A stretch of 64,000 nt of DNA. Source: Erysipelotrichaceae bacterium RD49 (lineage in GTDB: Bacteria; Bacillota_I; Bacilli_A; Erysipelotrichales; Erysipelotrichaceae). The stretch covers positions 1-64,000 of the forward strand of contig JADGIS010000001.1 in assembly GCA_015233825.1 (NCBI GenBank), given 5' to 3'. The notes beneath the pieces were generated by a model. That model worked only from the letters and a program-made list of their open reading frames with translations, did no database searches and was not told the DNA's origin. Positions within the stretch are counted from its first letter, which is position 1, and every line of letters starts with the position of its first letter. Both the position numbers and the translations under genes were made by a program. Below, in pieces: positions 8,352 to 17,873 of the stretch.

Positions 8352-9644
8352 ATGGTTTACGTATTAGATGTAGATGGCAAGCCCTTAATGCCTACCCAAA
8401 GGCACGGCAAGGTGCGCCACCTTTTAAATGACAAGAAAGCCAAAGTGGTAAAGAAAAATCCATTTACCATCAAGCTTTTATATGATTCAACTAGATATAC
8501 CCAGCCCGTCACTCTTGGAGTAGACGCTGGTTCTAAACAGATTGGTCTAAGTGCTTCGAGTGAAGATAAAGAACTGCTGGCATGGGATGTCCAGAACAGA
8601 ACAGATATCACTGAGCTGATCTCGACTAGAAGAGAAGCGCGCAGAGCAAGAAGAAACCGCAAGACAAGATACAGAGCGCCACGCTTCAATAACCGAGTGC
8701 GTACGAAGCATAAAGGCTGGCTTGCTCCTTCGGTTGAACACAAGATTGATACTCATCTTCATTGCATTGAAGAAGTCCAAAAACTTTTGCCTGTAACCAG
8801 GATCGTGGTGGAGACAGCTTCTTTTGATACGCAGAAATTAAAAAATCCAGAGATTTCTGGAACTGAATACCAAAATGGTGATCAAAAAGGATTCTGGAAT
8901 GTTCGTGAGTATGTTTTATTTCGAGACAACCACGAATACCAGCACTGCCATGGCAAGAAAAAAGATCCTATCTTAAATATTCATCACATCGAAAGCCGAA
9001 AGACTGGCGGCAATTCGCCTTCCAACCTGATTACGCTTTGCGAAACGTGCCATAACGAATACCACAAAAAGATCAAGTCAGAAAAGATCAAAGGTCCAGA
9101 AGACTTCAACCTGCCCAAGCGGACTAAGCCGTATCGAGATGCGGCTTTCATGGGCATCATGCGCTGGACCCTGCTGGAACGATTAAAAGAAGCCAACCCC
9201 GATATCGAAGTCATCAATACCTATGGCTACCTGACCAAGAACAAAAGAATTGAATTGAACCTAGCTAAAGTGCATTACAATGACGCCTATTGTATTGCAG
9301 GCAATCTCAATGCCAAGCCGTTAAAACAATGCCTGTACCTCAAGAAGATCAGAAGGCATAACCGCCAGATTCATAAGTTCAACTTCATCAAAGGACATAA
9401 ACGCAAGAACAACCAGGCACCACATATGGTTGGCGGGTTCTGTCTTTTTGATAAAGTTCGGTACAAAGGGCAAGAGTGCTTTATTACAGGGCGCAGACAG
9501 TGCGGCGCTTTTACTTTAAAAACCTTTTGGGGACAAAAGATTAAAGATGGTGCTTCGATGAAAAAGCTGATTCTTGTAGAAAGAACCAGCGGATACATGA
9601 AAGAAACAGCAACTCGGCAATTCCTGGCCACCCAAACCGTATAA
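8352..9644 (+). CDS. iscB: IscB RNA-guided nuclease (RuvC + HNH)
   Basis: The 430-residue protein has the whole IscB layout: an N-terminal PLMP domain (PLMP at 11-14), RuvC-I with Asp58 in LGVDAGS, an Arg-rich bridge helix (93-115), RuvC-II with Glu154 in IVVETASF, and an HNH domain (about 194-240; HH211-212, Asn225). RuvC-III follows with His308/Asp311 in HYNDAYCIAG, and then a C-terminal DNA-recognition domain. IscB is the family from which Cas9 arose and cuts DNA guided by omega RNA. One oddity: the first zinc CxxC of the HNH domain reads YQHC (Tyr197), while the broken second copy still encodes CQHC. C230 and C233 are kept. The ATG follows GGAGG, and the stop codon lies inside the right-end hairpin. 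Confidence 0.93.
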   Translation: MVYVLDVDGKPLMPTQRHGKVRHLLNDKKAKVVKKNPFTIKLLYDSTRYTQPVTLGVDAGSKQIGLSASSEDKELLAWDVQNRTDITELISTRREARRARRNRKTRYRAPRFNNRVRTKHKGWLAPSVEHKIDTHLHCIEEVQKLLPVTRIVVETASFDTQKLKNPEISGTEYQNGDQKGFWNVREYVLFRDNHEYQHCHGKKKDPILNIHHIESRKTGGNSPSNLITLCETCHNEYHKKIKSEKIKGPEDFNLPKRTKPYRDAAFMGIMRWTLLERLKEANPDIEVINTYGYLTKNKRIELNLAKVHYNDAYCIAGNLNAKPLKQCLYLKKIRRHNRQIHKFNFIKGHKRKNNQAPHMVGGFCLFDKVRYKGQECFITGRRQCGAFTLKTFWGQKIKDGASMKKLILVERTSGYMKETATRQFLATQTV

Positions 9645-9659
9645 CGGTTTGGATGGGGT
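9629..9659 (+). repeat. Right-end hairpin of element copy 1
   Basis: CCACCCAAACCG pairs with CGGTTTGGATGG around TATAA, with one mismatch. The last codons and stop of iscB form part of it. It mirrors the left-end hairpin. Confidence 0.7.
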
Positions 9660-9674
9660 ACCCTTGCCTAACAT

Positions 9675-9992
9675 ATGGACTCGATCTTTACGCGCAAAGT
9701 CTTTGAAGACTGTCCATGCGAATACAGGCGTCAGATTCTGCAGGTTCTGCTTCGCGTGGCTTTTGAAAAGCCAGCCTTAACGATCACGCAGGCAAGTCTT
9801 CAAACCGAACTGCAGGATCAGTATGGTCCTCAAGCACCTTTTGGCGTAAGCGCCGAAGACCAGAATCACCAGTTCTACAACGTTGCCTTTCTGTTTCGCA
9901 GGTTTGATTTGGATCATATTCGTATAGAAGAATTTTTCCGGTTTTTAAGAGCCGGACATCATGAGACCAAAGTTGTCGTTGTCTACAACTAA
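9675..9992 (+). CDS. Small unknown protein, 5'-truncated paralog of next gene
   Basis: Function not recognised. The 105 residues align without gaps to residues 31 onward of the next gene's product: MDSIFTRKVFEDC with MDPWFAQMVLDHC, then a shared LTI, and finally AEDQNHQFY with AEDQNHNHY. It therefore lacks about 30 N-terminal residues. Its ATG lies in the CATATG at the element's right end, with no good ribosome site, so the true 5' end was lost when the IscB element arrived or in a linked deletion. It extends about 26 residues further at the C-terminus than the paralog. It is probably not expressed normally. Confidence 0.55.
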   Translation: MDSIFTRKVFEDCPCEYRRQILQVLLRVAFEKPALTITQASLQTELQDQYGPQAPFGVSAEDQNHQFYNVAFLFRRFDLDHIRIEEFFRFLRAGHHETKVVVVYN

Positions 9993-10116
9993 GGATAAAG
10001 ACTGCTCAGAAGGCAGACATTAGTTTGTTTGAACCAATGCCAAGAAAACATCATCATTACAAAATTTTTTATCCGCAGCTCAGGACTGCCAAGAAAGAAA
10101 TTCAGAAAGGAATTTT

Positions 10117-10443
10117 ATGACCAAACAGATTTCAAAAGAACTGGATCCAAAATGTAACCCAGAACTCGATCAAGCGATCAAAAAAGCTATCGATGAGGCA
10201 ACTTTTATGGATCCCTGGTTTGCCCAGATGGTCCTGGATCACTGTACTGACCAGGAACGCAACGAGATTGCCCAAGGCATTCTGCGCCCCATCGTCGGCA
10301 AAGACGATTTAACAATCATCTCAACAAAGACCAAAAGACTGTTGGGGGATGGCTATGATGCCCTCACAGCGCCAATTGAATTCTTCGCTGAAGACCAGAA
10401 TCATAACCATTACCACATCGTCTGGCCATTTTCAGGCCGCTAA
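10117..10443 (+). CDS. Small unknown protein with AEDQNH motif
   Basis: A 108-residue soluble protein with no recognised family. The ATG has a good site (AAAGGAATTTT). It shares with the gene upstream an LTI core and the motif AEDQNHxxYxxxxxF near the C-terminus, so the two are paralogs and this is the complete one. The N-terminal half is acidic and probably helical. A bidirectional terminator follows about 50 bases after the stop. It may once have been co-transcribed with kptA, but that cannot be shown here. Confidence 0.65.
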   Translation: MTKQISKELDPKCNPELDQAIKKAIDEATFMDPWFAQMVLDHCTDQERNEIAQGILRPIVGKDDLTIISTKTKRLLGDGYDALTAPIEFFAEDQNHNHYHIVWPFSGR

Positions 10444-10494
10444 GAGGCCAAGAAGAAGGTTAGCTTTCAAAGAAGCCAGCCATTTATATCTCGA

Positions 10495-10536
10495 AACAAC
10501 AAATAGCCGGGAGGACCATCCTCCCGGCTTGTTGAT
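10495..10536. terminator. Bidirectional terminator before UPF0210 gene end
   Basis: AGCCGGGAGGA...TCCTCCCGGCT is a perfect GC-rich stem with AACAACAAAT on one side and TTGTTGATTG on the other. It lies between convergent genes. Confidence 0.8.
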
Positions 10537-10540
10537 TGTC

Positions 10541-11896
10541 TTAGTTTTTAAGAGCCTGCAATGGAGCAGGAATGCGTCCGCCGCGGTTGACGAAAACGGA
10601 ATTGTTTTCCTGATTGATCCGGACAACCGGACCAGAACCGAGCAGGCCGCCAAAATCGAGCACATCACCGACTTCTTTGCCGATGGCAGGAATGATACGA
10701 ACAGCCGTTGTCTTGGTGTTGACCATACCAATTGCGGCTTCATCGGCAATAATGCCGGATAAAATATCCGCACTTGTGTTGCCAGGAACAACGATCATAT
10801 CCAAACCAACGGAGCAGACAGCTGTCATGGCTTCCAGTTTTTCCAAGGTCAAAACACCTTTGGAAGCCGCATGAATCATGCCGGCATCTTCGGAAACCGG
10901 AATAAAGGCTCCCGACAGGCCGCCAACGTTGCTGGCAGCCATCACGCCGCCTTTTTTGACGGCATCGTTGAGCATGGCAAGGCAGGCAGTCGTTCCATAG
11001 GCGCCGCATGTTTCCAGGCCCATTTCTTCGAGAATATAGGCGACAGAATCGCCGATTGCTGGCGTTGGAGCCAGGGAAAGGTCGACGATGCCAAAGGGGA
11101 CACCAAGGCGTTTGCTGGCTTCACGCCCAACCATCTGGCCCATGCGGGTAATCTTGAAAGCGGTGCGCTTGATCAGGTCGGCCAGTTCATTCATTGGCGC
11201 ATCGTCAGGCATTTTGGCTAAAGCCGCTCTGACCACGCCAGGTCCGGAAACACCGACATTAATCACGCAATCCCCTTCCCCCACACCATGGAAGGCACCA
11301 GCCATGAAGGGGTTGTCTTCCGGTGCATTACAGAAGACAACGAGTTTGGCTGCCCCAAGGCAGTTATTGTCAGCTGTCAGCTCAGCGCTTTCGCGGATGA
11401 TCTTGCCCATCTGTTTGACCGCGTCCATATTGATGCCGGCTTTTGTTGAGCCGATGTTGACCGAAGCACAGACATGTTCAGTTGCGGCTAAAGCTCTTGG
11501 GATGCTTTCGATCAAGGCATTGTCACCATGGGAATAGCCTTTTTGCACCAGAGCGGAATAGCCGCCAATGAAATTGACGCCAAGCTTTTGGGCACAGCGC
11601 TCTAAAGTCAGGGCATATTCGACCGGATCGCCGCCGCTGGCGGCTGCCAGCATGGCAATTGGAGTGACAGAAATCCGTTTATTAACAACCGGAATTCCAT
11701 ATTCACGGGAAATATCGTCCCCGACTTTGACTAAATCTTTAGCCAGCGTGCAGATTTTCTTTTCAATTTTACGGCAGGATTCATGAATATCCTGATCTGC
11801 GCAGTCTAATAAGGAGATGCCCATTGTAATCGTTCGAATATCCAGACATTCCTCGTCAATCATTTTGATGGTTTCTAGAATCTTATCGGTCTGCAT
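10541..11896 (-). CDS. UPF0210/PFL-family protein (DUF711)
   Basis: A 451-residue member of the UPF0210 (PFL-fold) family: long Gly/Ala-rich core with [22 protein letters not shown], the [20 protein letters not shown] segment and the C-terminal NRGGRIPAP. The family resembles glycyl-radical enzyme barrels, but its reaction is not known. It starts 9 bases after the ACT-domain gene ends, the widely conserved two-gene arrangement of this family, so co-regulation by the ACT partner is likely. The ATG is at the expected place. Confidence 0.92.
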   Translation of the reverse strand: MQTDKILETIKMIDEECLDIRTITMGISLLDCADQDIHESCRKIEKKICTLAKDLVKVGDDISREYGIPVVNKRISVTPIAMLAAASGGDPVEYALTLERCAQKLGVNFIGGYSALVQKGYSHGDNALIESIPRALAATEHVCASVNIGSTKAGINMDAVKQMGKIIRESAELTADNNCLGAAKLVVFCNAPEDNPFMAGAFHGVGEGDCVINVGVSGPGVVRAALAKMPDDAPMNELADLIKRTAFKITRMGQMVGREASKRLGVPFGIVDLSLAPTPAIGDSVAYILEEMGLETCGAYGTTACLAMLNDAVKKGGVMAASNVGGLSGAFIPVSEDAGMIHAASKGVLTLEKLEAMTAVCSVGLDMIVVPGNTSADILSGIIADEAAIGMVNTKTTAVRIIPAIGKEVGDVLDFGGLLGSGPVVRINQENNSVFVNRGGRIPAPLQALKN

Positions 11897-11905
11897 AGAA
11901 GTCCT

Positions 11906-12175
11906 CTAAATTGTGTGCATCGCCTGGAAGATCTCATAGTTCATGACCCGGATCACCAGGGCGTTTGCGATGCCGAGAGCTTCAAATTCTCCCGCAAATT
12001 CATCAAATGTAATATCCATGCGGTCCATATCAACACTCATGGTCATGGAGAAGACACCATCTAAAATGGTCTGTGAAACTTCAAGAACGTTGACCTGATG
12101 TCCAGCACAAACATTGGCACACATAGCCAGGATTCCGACACGGTCCTGTCCGATTACACTGATAACAGCTTTCAT
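11906..12175 (-). CDS. ACT-domain protein, UPF0237 family
   Basis: An 89-residue single ACT domain (MKAVISVIGQDRVGI at the start, then NVLEVSQTILDGVFSM), of the kind that binds amino acids or related small molecules as a dimer. I chose the ATG at 12175, preceded by GAGGAGA; the open frame extends upstream but that part has no ACT homology. It precedes the UPF0210 gene directly, so it probably senses a ligand for that protein. The ligand is unknown. Confidence 0.92.
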   Translation of the reverse strand: MKAVISVIGQDRVGILAMCANVCAGHQVNVLEVSQTILDGVFSMTMSVDMDRMDITFDEFAGEFEALGIANALVIRVMNYEIFQAMHTI

Positions 12176-12319
12176 ACTTTTGCGTTCTCCTCTATTCGGG
12201 TTTTCTTGTTCAGCAGTTGATGCTAAGCCAGAACGGTTTTGATGTTTAGCCTGTTTCATGCGAACTTGGCGGTTTTCAAGCTTTAAAATACCCAGCCAAA
12301 CGGCTCAGCACAAGGCAGT

Positions 12320-12811
12320 TTAGTGAAGCTCGAAGCTGACCTTGCCATAGCGGGCCAGTTCAGGCGGCTCCATCGCACTCATCAGGCCATCGAGATTGAC
12401 ATCATACTCACCTGGCATGAATTCCATCTTAGCCTGTTTTTCAAAAAGTTTGTGAAGTTCTTCGGTTGTCTTGGCTGACAGCGTTGCACTTTTAACAGCT
12501 TTTATCACATTATTGCCATCAATCAGCACTGCCTGCACATCCAGATTTTTCTGGGCAAGCAGCCGATCCTTCTCGTCGCACTCCTGAATATTGAAATAAA
12601 AGTCGCAGGTATCCAGCGGGCCGCCTTCCATTAAAAAGATGATCATGCCGTTGGTTTCGCAAGCCAGCACGTTAAAGGGATTCTTTGCCGCTGATTCCAG
12701 CTGGTTTTCGTTCCAGTCTTCATCTTTGACAGCTAAAATCAATTGACCATTTGCAAAATCCATAGCCGCACCATCATCCATCGGCCAGGGAAAGGTTTCA
12801 TTCTTTTTCAT
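12320..12811 (-). CDS. Hypothetical protein
   Basis: Not recognised. About 163 residues, acidic, soluble, no signal peptide or membrane segment. The central part (VLIDGNNVIKAVKSATLSAK) looks like strand-helix alternation. The ATG at 12811 (MKKNETFPWP) is preferred because the upstream extension is not protein-like. It has no clear ribosome site, but a TATACT box lies about nine bases before it, so a very short leader is possible. It lies alone between the ACT/UPF0210 pair and pta. Confidence 0.6.
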   Translation of the reverse strand: MKKNETFPWPMDDGAAMDFANGQLILAVKDEDWNENQLESAAKNPFNVLACETNGMIIFLMEGGPLDTCDFYFNIQECDEKDRLLAQKNLDVQAVLIDGNNVIKAVKSATLSAKTTEELHKLFEKQAKMEFMPGEYDVNLDGLMSAMEPPELARYGKVSFELH

Positions 12812-13026
12812 AAGCTTAAGTATAGCAGTTTGCCATGACTTTTCTTGAGTGCTGGCCAAGTGAATCGAAGAAGTCGCCAAAACGAAGGAAAATCAATTCC
12901 GCTCTGCCTTTCTTGGCTTGCTCTTTATCAATCGCTTTCCTTTTTTCCTGTTCCATCCAACTGGGCCGGAGTCTGGATTCGAGCATTCATTTTTGCTCTT
13001 CAAAAAAAGCAAACTAGACCAAAGCA

Positions 13027-13050
13027 CAAAAAAAACACCCGAAGGTGGTT
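13027..13050 (-). terminator. Terminator of pta
   Basis: On the minus strand ACCACC-TTCG-GGTG is followed by eight T. It is a short tetraloop hairpin about 55 bases after the pta stop. Confidence 0.85.
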
Positions 13051-13103
13051 TAAAATCAATGTTCAATCCCAATCAATTCGGGTATGTACAGCCAGAGAGG
13101 AAT

Positions 13104-14099
13104 TTAGAATGGCAGAGCAGTCGTTTTGGCAACTTTTTGAGCGGCTGTCACGATCGCCATTTTGTAGATTTCTTCTTCGTTGGCACCACGGCTTAAGTCG
13201 TTGATTGGTGCATTCAGCCCCTGCAGAATTGGTCCTAAAGCTTCCCATCCACCAAGACGGGCTGCGATCTTGTAACCGATGTTACCAGAAGACAGGTTCG
13301 GGAAGATGAAGGTGTTGGCCTGGCCGGCAACTGGAGAATCTGGTGCTTTTAATTTGGCAACTTCTGGAGAGACAGCGCAGTCGAACTGCATTTCGCCGTC
13401 AACCGCAAAGCCGATTGGCATACGTTTTAAACGAGTGGTGGCTTCTTCCATTTTCGCTACGCAATGTCCGGTAGCCGATCCAAAGGAAGAGTAAGACAGC
13501 ATGGCAACTTTTGGTTCAACACCAAATTTTTTCGCTGTGTCTGCAGTCTGGATTGCGATTTCAACCAGTTCATCCGGGTTTGGATCACGGTTGATGGCGC
13601 AGTCTGCCATGAACAACTGCTGTCCGTCTTTAACCAGGATGAAGGTTGAAGATACGATGGACTGACCTGGCGCTGTTTTAACCAGCTGTAAAGCAGGACG
13701 TACAGTATCTGCTGTTGAATAGGTAGCACCACCGAGCAGGCCATCGGCATAACCCATTTCAACCAGCATCGTTCCAAAGTAGTTGGTGTGGCTCAGCAGT
13801 TCGGAAGCTGCGTCGCGGTCGAGTTTACCACGACGGAGTTCGATCATGCGGGTAACCATTTTTTCTTTTTCATCTGCTGGAAATTCAGATGGAGCGATAA
13901 CTTCGATGCCCTCAATGTTGAAGCCATGGTCAGCTGCGCATTTTTCAACTTCTTCATGTTCGCCCAGCAGAACTGGCTTTAATAAATCGTCTTCTTTCAG
14001 ACGAACGGCGGCACCCATAACACGTGGGTCCCAGCCTTCAGTAAATACGATCCGGGTATCTTTTCCCTTGATCAGTTGTGATAATTTTGAAATGATCAT
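13104..14099 (-). CDS. pta: Phosphate acetyltransferase
   Basis: Pta converts acetyl-CoA and phosphate to acetyl phosphate, the step before ATP formation by acetate kinase. The 331-residue length is that of the short class without the DRTGG domain. Motifs are typical: IVFTEGWDPRV, LLGGATYSTADTVRPALQ, MLSYSSFGSATG, and the C-terminal NDLSRGANEEEIY. The ATG follows GAGGAATAAATC. No acetate kinase gene is adjacent. A T-rich terminator follows. Confidence 0.97.
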   Translation of the reverse strand: MIISKLSQLIKGKDTRIVFTEGWDPRVMGAAVRLKEDDLLKPVLLGEHEEVEKCAADHGFNIEGIEVIAPSEFPADEKEKMVTRMIELRRGKLDRDAASELLSHTNYFGTMLVEMGYADGLLGGATYSTADTVRPALQLVKTAPGQSIVSSTFILVKDGQQLFMADCAINRDPNPDELVEIAIQTADTAKKFGVEPKVAMLSYSSFGSATGHCVAKMEEATTRLKRMPIGFAVDGEMQFDCAVSPEVAKLKAPDSPVAGQANTFIFPNLSSGNIGYKIAARLGGWEALGPILQGLNAPINDLSRGANEEEIYKMAIVTAAQKVAKTTALPF

Positions 14100-14307
14100 G
14101 ATTTATTCCTCTTCTGGCTCTTGCCTCGGCTCTAAATATAACACGCCAACGGCGCTTTGCAAAATTGGTCAATTTCTTCACAAGTAAAAAGAAATGCTTT
14201 AGGTACAGCGTATTTTCTTGAGCACGGGCCAGAGTCTTGTCACATCTCAATTTTAACCTGTTTTCGACAAGTTTAGTGCATGATTTACAATCTGAGGGCT
14301 TCGAAAT

Positions 14308-15366
14308 TCAGAACTTTAAAACTTCTTCTTTCAGGCGTTCAACCATTTTATCCTGCGGCAGTTTTTCAATGACTTCGCCTTTTTTAATCAGCAGTCCTTC
14401 CTTGCGCCCGCCGGCAATTGCGATGTCGGCATGCTTGGCCTCGCCTGGTCCATTGACTGCGCAGCCCATGATCGCCACCGTCACCGGCTTGCGGATGGTC
14501 TGGAGCCACTGCTCCATTTCATCGACCACCGGTTTCATCTGCCAGGCTGTGCGCCCGCAGCTTGGGCAGGCAATCAGGTTTGGCACATCATCAATCAGCC
14601 GGCAGTCTTTTAACAGCTCGCGCACGATTGGAATTTCCAAGTCGGCATCGCCATTGACGGAAATGCGGATGGTATTGCCAATGCCCTCTAAAAGCAGCGG
14701 TCCTAAAGCAAGCGTAGATTTGACTGCAGATGTCATGACCGTGCCGGCTTCCGTTACCCCAAGGTGGAGCGGGTAGTCAAATTCTTCACTGGCTTTGCGG
14801 TAAACCTCCATACACAGCAATGGATCACTCGATTTAAAGGAGAGGACGATATCGTGAAAATCAAGATCTTCCAGAATTGCAACATGCCGTTTGGCTGACT
14901 CAATCATGCCCTCTGCTGTTGGCTTGCCGTATTTTTCATGGATATCTTTTTCAAGCGAACCGGAGTTAATGCCGATTCGAATCGGGATATTTTTTTCTTT
15001 GCAGGCCCGCACAACCGCTTCGACGTTTTCTCTTGGCCCGATATTGCCTGGATTGAGACGGATTTTATCCGCTCCCGCCTCAATTGCTGCCAGTGCCAGC
15101 TTGTAGTTAAAATGAATATCAGCCACGAGCGGGATATGAATCTGCTCCTTGATTCTGGCAATGGCTTTGGCATCTTCAAAATCCATCACCGAAACGCGGA
15201 TCAGCTCACACCCCTGCGCTTCCAGCTTTAAAATCTGCTGGACCACTTCATTGACTTGACTGGTTTTAATAGAACACATTGATTGGACAACCACATGGTT
15301 ATTGCCGCCGATTTCCAGATTTCCTACTTTGACACTTCGTGTTTCTGTTCGTTTCATATTCTTCAT
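14308..15366 (-). CDS. ispG: 4-hydroxy-3-methylbut-2-enyl-diphosphate synthase
   Basis: IspG carries out the penultimate step of the non-mevalonate (MEP) isoprenoid pathway using a 4Fe-4S cluster. The 352-residue protein has the N-terminal TIM barrel with MCSIKTSQVN, and the cluster ligands Cys267, Cys270 (CPSCGR), Cys302 and Glu309 (GCAVNGPGE). The ATG follows GGAAAGGATAG; an in-frame ATG four codons in is also possible. It stands alone between pta and uvrB and shows that the organism makes isoprenoids by the MEP route. Oxygen sensitivity of the cluster fits an anaerobe. Confidence 0.97.
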   Translation of the reverse strand: MKNMKRTETRSVKVGNLEIGGNNHVVVQSMCSIKTSQVNEVVQQILKLEAQGCELIRVSVMDFEDAKAIARIKEQIHIPLVADIHFNYKLALAAIEAGADKIRLNPGNIGPRENVEAVVRACKEKNIPIRIGINSGSLEKDIHEKYGKPTAEGMIESAKRHVAILEDLDFHDIVLSFKSSDPLLCMEVYRKASEEFDYPLHLGVTEAGTVMTSAVKSTLALGPLLLEGIGNTIRISVNGDADLEIPIVRELLKDCRLIDDVPNLIACPSCGRTAWQMKPVVDEMEQWLQTIRKPVTVAIMGCAVNGPGEAKHADIAIAGGRKEGLLIKKGEVIEKLPQDKMVERLKEEVLKF

Positions 15367-15658
15367 CTATCCTTTCCAGGTCTATGCATGCTGAAGGCAG
15401 ATGCTCTTCGCATTTGAAAGTCCGGCCATCTGGGCCAGGCGCAGAACGCTTTCTTGGTAAAACTTTCACTCTTTTGATGCATCTTGCCACTTTTTTCTTG
15501 CGTATGCTTTTCGTATACTTTGAAAGCAGACATCGAGATTTTCGCAAGCTACCTGCTGCCTGCTTCTTGGTAAGCAGCCGCTTCAATCGGCACTCTCCCT
15601 GCTAAAATCAGTATAGACTGCCATCTGTCATTCTGTCTGTCAAGAAAGGAGTCCGTTT

Positions 15659-17635
15659 ATGGATGAAAAATTTGAACTGGTCTCCCCCTATCCTCCCGCT
15701 GGTGACCAGCCCGAAGCGATTGCCGAGCTGGTCAAAGGGATCCAGGAAGGCAAAAAGCACCAGGTTCTGCTGGGAGCCACTGGAACGGGGAAAACCTATA
15801 CGATGTCCAATGTCATTGCCCAGGTCAATAAGCCGACATTGGTGTTTGCGCATAATAAAACATTAGCCAGCCAGCTGTATTCCGAACTAAAAGAGTTTTT
15901 CCCGCATAACCGCGTTGAATATTTCGTTTCTTACTTTGATTACTATCAGCCGGAAGCCTATATGCCCAAAACTGATACGTATATCGATAAAAATACCAAA
16001 ACCAATGCCGAACTGGATATGCTGCGCATGGCGGCGGTGAATTCTGTCCTGCATCGGCGCGATACGATTATCGTCGCTTCCGTTGCCTGTATCTATGGTG
16101 CGTCCAATCCTGATCAATACCGGGACATGATCGATACCATCCGTGTAGGGGATATCATCGATCGGCAGGATCTGTTAAAGATTCTGGTCAACCAGCAGTA
16201 CAAGCGCAATGACATGGAGCAGCAGCGCGGAACCTTCCGCGTGCGCGGGGATACCATTGAAATTGCGCCCGGCCATACTGACAGCTTCATCATCCGCATC
16301 GAAATGTTTGGCGATGAAATTGAGCGCATCTGCGAAGTGGAACCCTTAACTGGAAAGCTCATCCAAGCCTACAACCTCTATAACCTCTATCCTGCTTCCG
16401 GCTATGCAACAAGCATGGACATTATCCACAAAGCAGCCAATTCCATTGAAGCCGAGCTGGAGGAGCGGGCTGCTTATTTTGATGAAATGGGCAAACCACT
16501 GGAAAAAGAGCGTCTGGTCCAGCGCTGCACGTATGATGTGGAAGCACTGCGGGAGCTTGGCGTCTGCCCAGGCATTGAAAACTACTCCCGCCATATCGAC
16601 GGCCGCAAGCCAGGCGAAACGCCCTATACCCTATTCGACTACTTCCCTGATGATTTTTTAATGATCGTCGACGAATCCCATGTTTCGCTGCCCCAGATCC
16701 GCGGTATGTACAATGGCGACCGCGCCCGCAAGCAAACGCTGGTTGATTATGGCTTCCGTCTGCCTTCCGCTTTGGATAACCGGCCGCTGACCTTTGATGA
16801 GTTTGAGAAAAAAGCTCCGCAGGCTGTCTACGTTTCCGCCACGCCAGGTGATTATGAGCTGGAAAAAACGGAAGGCGAAATTGTCGAACAGATCATCCGT
16901 CCAACTGGCCTTCTCGATCCCATTGTGGAAGTCCGCCCGACCCAGGGCCAGATTGATGATCTTGTCGAGGAAATTAAAGAGCGGATTGCCCGCAATGAAC
17001 GAACACTGGTCACAACCCTCACTGTGCGGATGGCCGAAGACTTAACCGAGTACCTGAAAAACCTGGATATCAAAGTGGCCTGGCTTCACCATGAAGTCAA
17101 AACCATCGAACGAACGGAGATTATTCAGGATCTGCGCAAAGGCAAATATGATGTATTGGTCGGGATCAACCTGCTCAGGGAAGGCCTGGATATTCCGGAA
17201 GTCTCGCTGATTACAATTTTGGACGCTGATAAAGAAGGCTTTTTGCGCTCCAAGCGCTCGCTGGTCCAGATCATCGGCCGGGCTGCGCGCAATGCGCAGG
17301 GCAAAGTCATTATGTATGGCGATTCGATTACCGAATCCATGCAGTATGCGATTGATGAGACAGCCCGCCGCCGCAAGATTCAGATGGAATACAACGAAAA
17401 GCACGGCATCGTGCCAAAGACCATCATCAAGCCGATCCGCGAAGTGGTTCATTCCAAAGAAACCAAGGAAATGACGGCTAGATATCTGCGCAAAAAGCAG
17501 AAACTCAGCAAGAAAGATACCGCCCAATATATTCAGGAACTCGAAGCTGAAATGCGCCAGGCAGCGTCCGAACTCGATTTCGAACGGGCTGCAGAACTGC
17601 GCGATATGGTGATGGAACTCAAAGGCTTAAACTAA
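15659..17635 (+). CDS. uvrB: Excinuclease ABC subunit B
   Basis: UvrB verifies damage and loads UvrC in nucleotide excision repair. The 658-residue protein has Walker A GATGTGKT (39-46), the beta-hairpin region YYQPEAYMP, helicase motif [13 protein letters not shown], and a C-terminal UVR motif (about 620-655, [12 protein letters not shown]) that binds UvrC. The ATG follows AAAGGAG. uvrA, which often follows uvrB, is not here; a terminator lies just after the gene. Confidence 0.98.
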   Translation: MDEKFELVSPYPPAGDQPEAIAELVKGIQEGKKHQVLLGATGTGKTYTMSNVIAQVNKPTLVFAHNKTLASQLYSELKEFFPHNRVEYFVSYFDYYQPEAYMPKTDTYIDKNTKTNAELDMLRMAAVNSVLHRRDTIIVASVACIYGASNPDQYRDMIDTIRVGDIIDRQDLLKILVNQQYKRNDMEQQRGTFRVRGDTIEIAPGHTDSFIIRIEMFGDEIERICEVEPLTGKLIQAYNLYNLYPASGYATSMDIIHKAANSIEAELEERAAYFDEMGKPLEKERLVQRCTYDVEALRELGVCPGIENYSRHIDGRKPGETPYTLFDYFPDDFLMIVDESHVSLPQIRGMYNGDRARKQTLVDYGFRLPSALDNRPLTFDEFEKKAPQAVYVSATPGDYELEKTEGEIVEQIIRPTGLLDPIVEVRPTQGQIDDLVEEIKERIARNERTLVTTLTVRMAEDLTEYLKNLDIKVAWLHHEVKTIERTEIIQDLRKGKYDVLVGINLLREGLDIPEVSLITILDADKEGFLRSKRSLVQIIGRAARNAQGKVIMYGDSITESMQYAIDETARRRKIQMEYNEKHGIVPKTIIKPIREVVHSKETKEMTARYLRKKQKLSKKDTAQYIQELEAEMRQAASELDFERAAELRDMVMELKGLN

Positions 17636-17656
17636 TTGAGCTAAGTTTTTAACTCT

Positions 17657-17692
17657 GCCGGTGTCATCCTCCTGATACTGGCTTTTATTTTT
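17657..17692 (+). terminator. Terminator of uvrB
   Basis: GCCGGTGTC pairs with GATACTGGC (two G-T pairs) and is followed by TTTTATTTTT. Confidence 0.8.
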
Positions 17693-17873
17693 CCCTCGGT
17701 TTACCAAAGTGCACCCAGTCCCTTTTTTGAGGATCAGGCAGGGCTGTTTTTGGCAGGCTGCCGGACACATCTGACAAATTTCAATGCTCATCCTCTGCTA
17801 TACTGCTTTCAAAACAGGTCAGCCAAAGAATGGAGGTTCTTCAGCTGTCCTTTAAACATAAGGAGATTTGGTT

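Larger units (their letters stand above)
8028..9677 (+). mobile_element. IscB-carrying IS605-like element, copy 1
   Basis: The boundaries come from comparison with the second copy in this window: both share sequence from TGTCAATGACC to CCTAACATATG. Inside are a non-coding left part of about 320 bases and iscB. Both ends carry sub-terminal hairpins with related arms (CCACCCAAA / TTTGGATGGGG), as in IS200/IS605-superfamily elements moved by a TnpA (HUH) transposase. There is no tnpA gene, so the element is non-autonomous, and no target duplication is expected or seen. The exact cut points could differ by a few bases. Confidence 0.8.

Noticed and set aside
8028-9677. CRISPR-Cas9 rather than IscB
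   Set aside because: No repeat-spacer array, no cas1/cas2, far too short for Cas9, and the PLMP domain is typical of IscB.
9675-9992. Reading the gene right of the IscB element as the missing kptA 3' half
   Set aside because: All three frames were checked; none has the NQGHS-type or other KptA motifs, and it aligns instead with the next gene.
15299-15605. Open frames on both strands between ispG and uvrB
   Set aside because: They overlap the ispG start and the uvrB leader, have no ribosome site and an odd composition; they are chance frames in a GC-balanced spacer.
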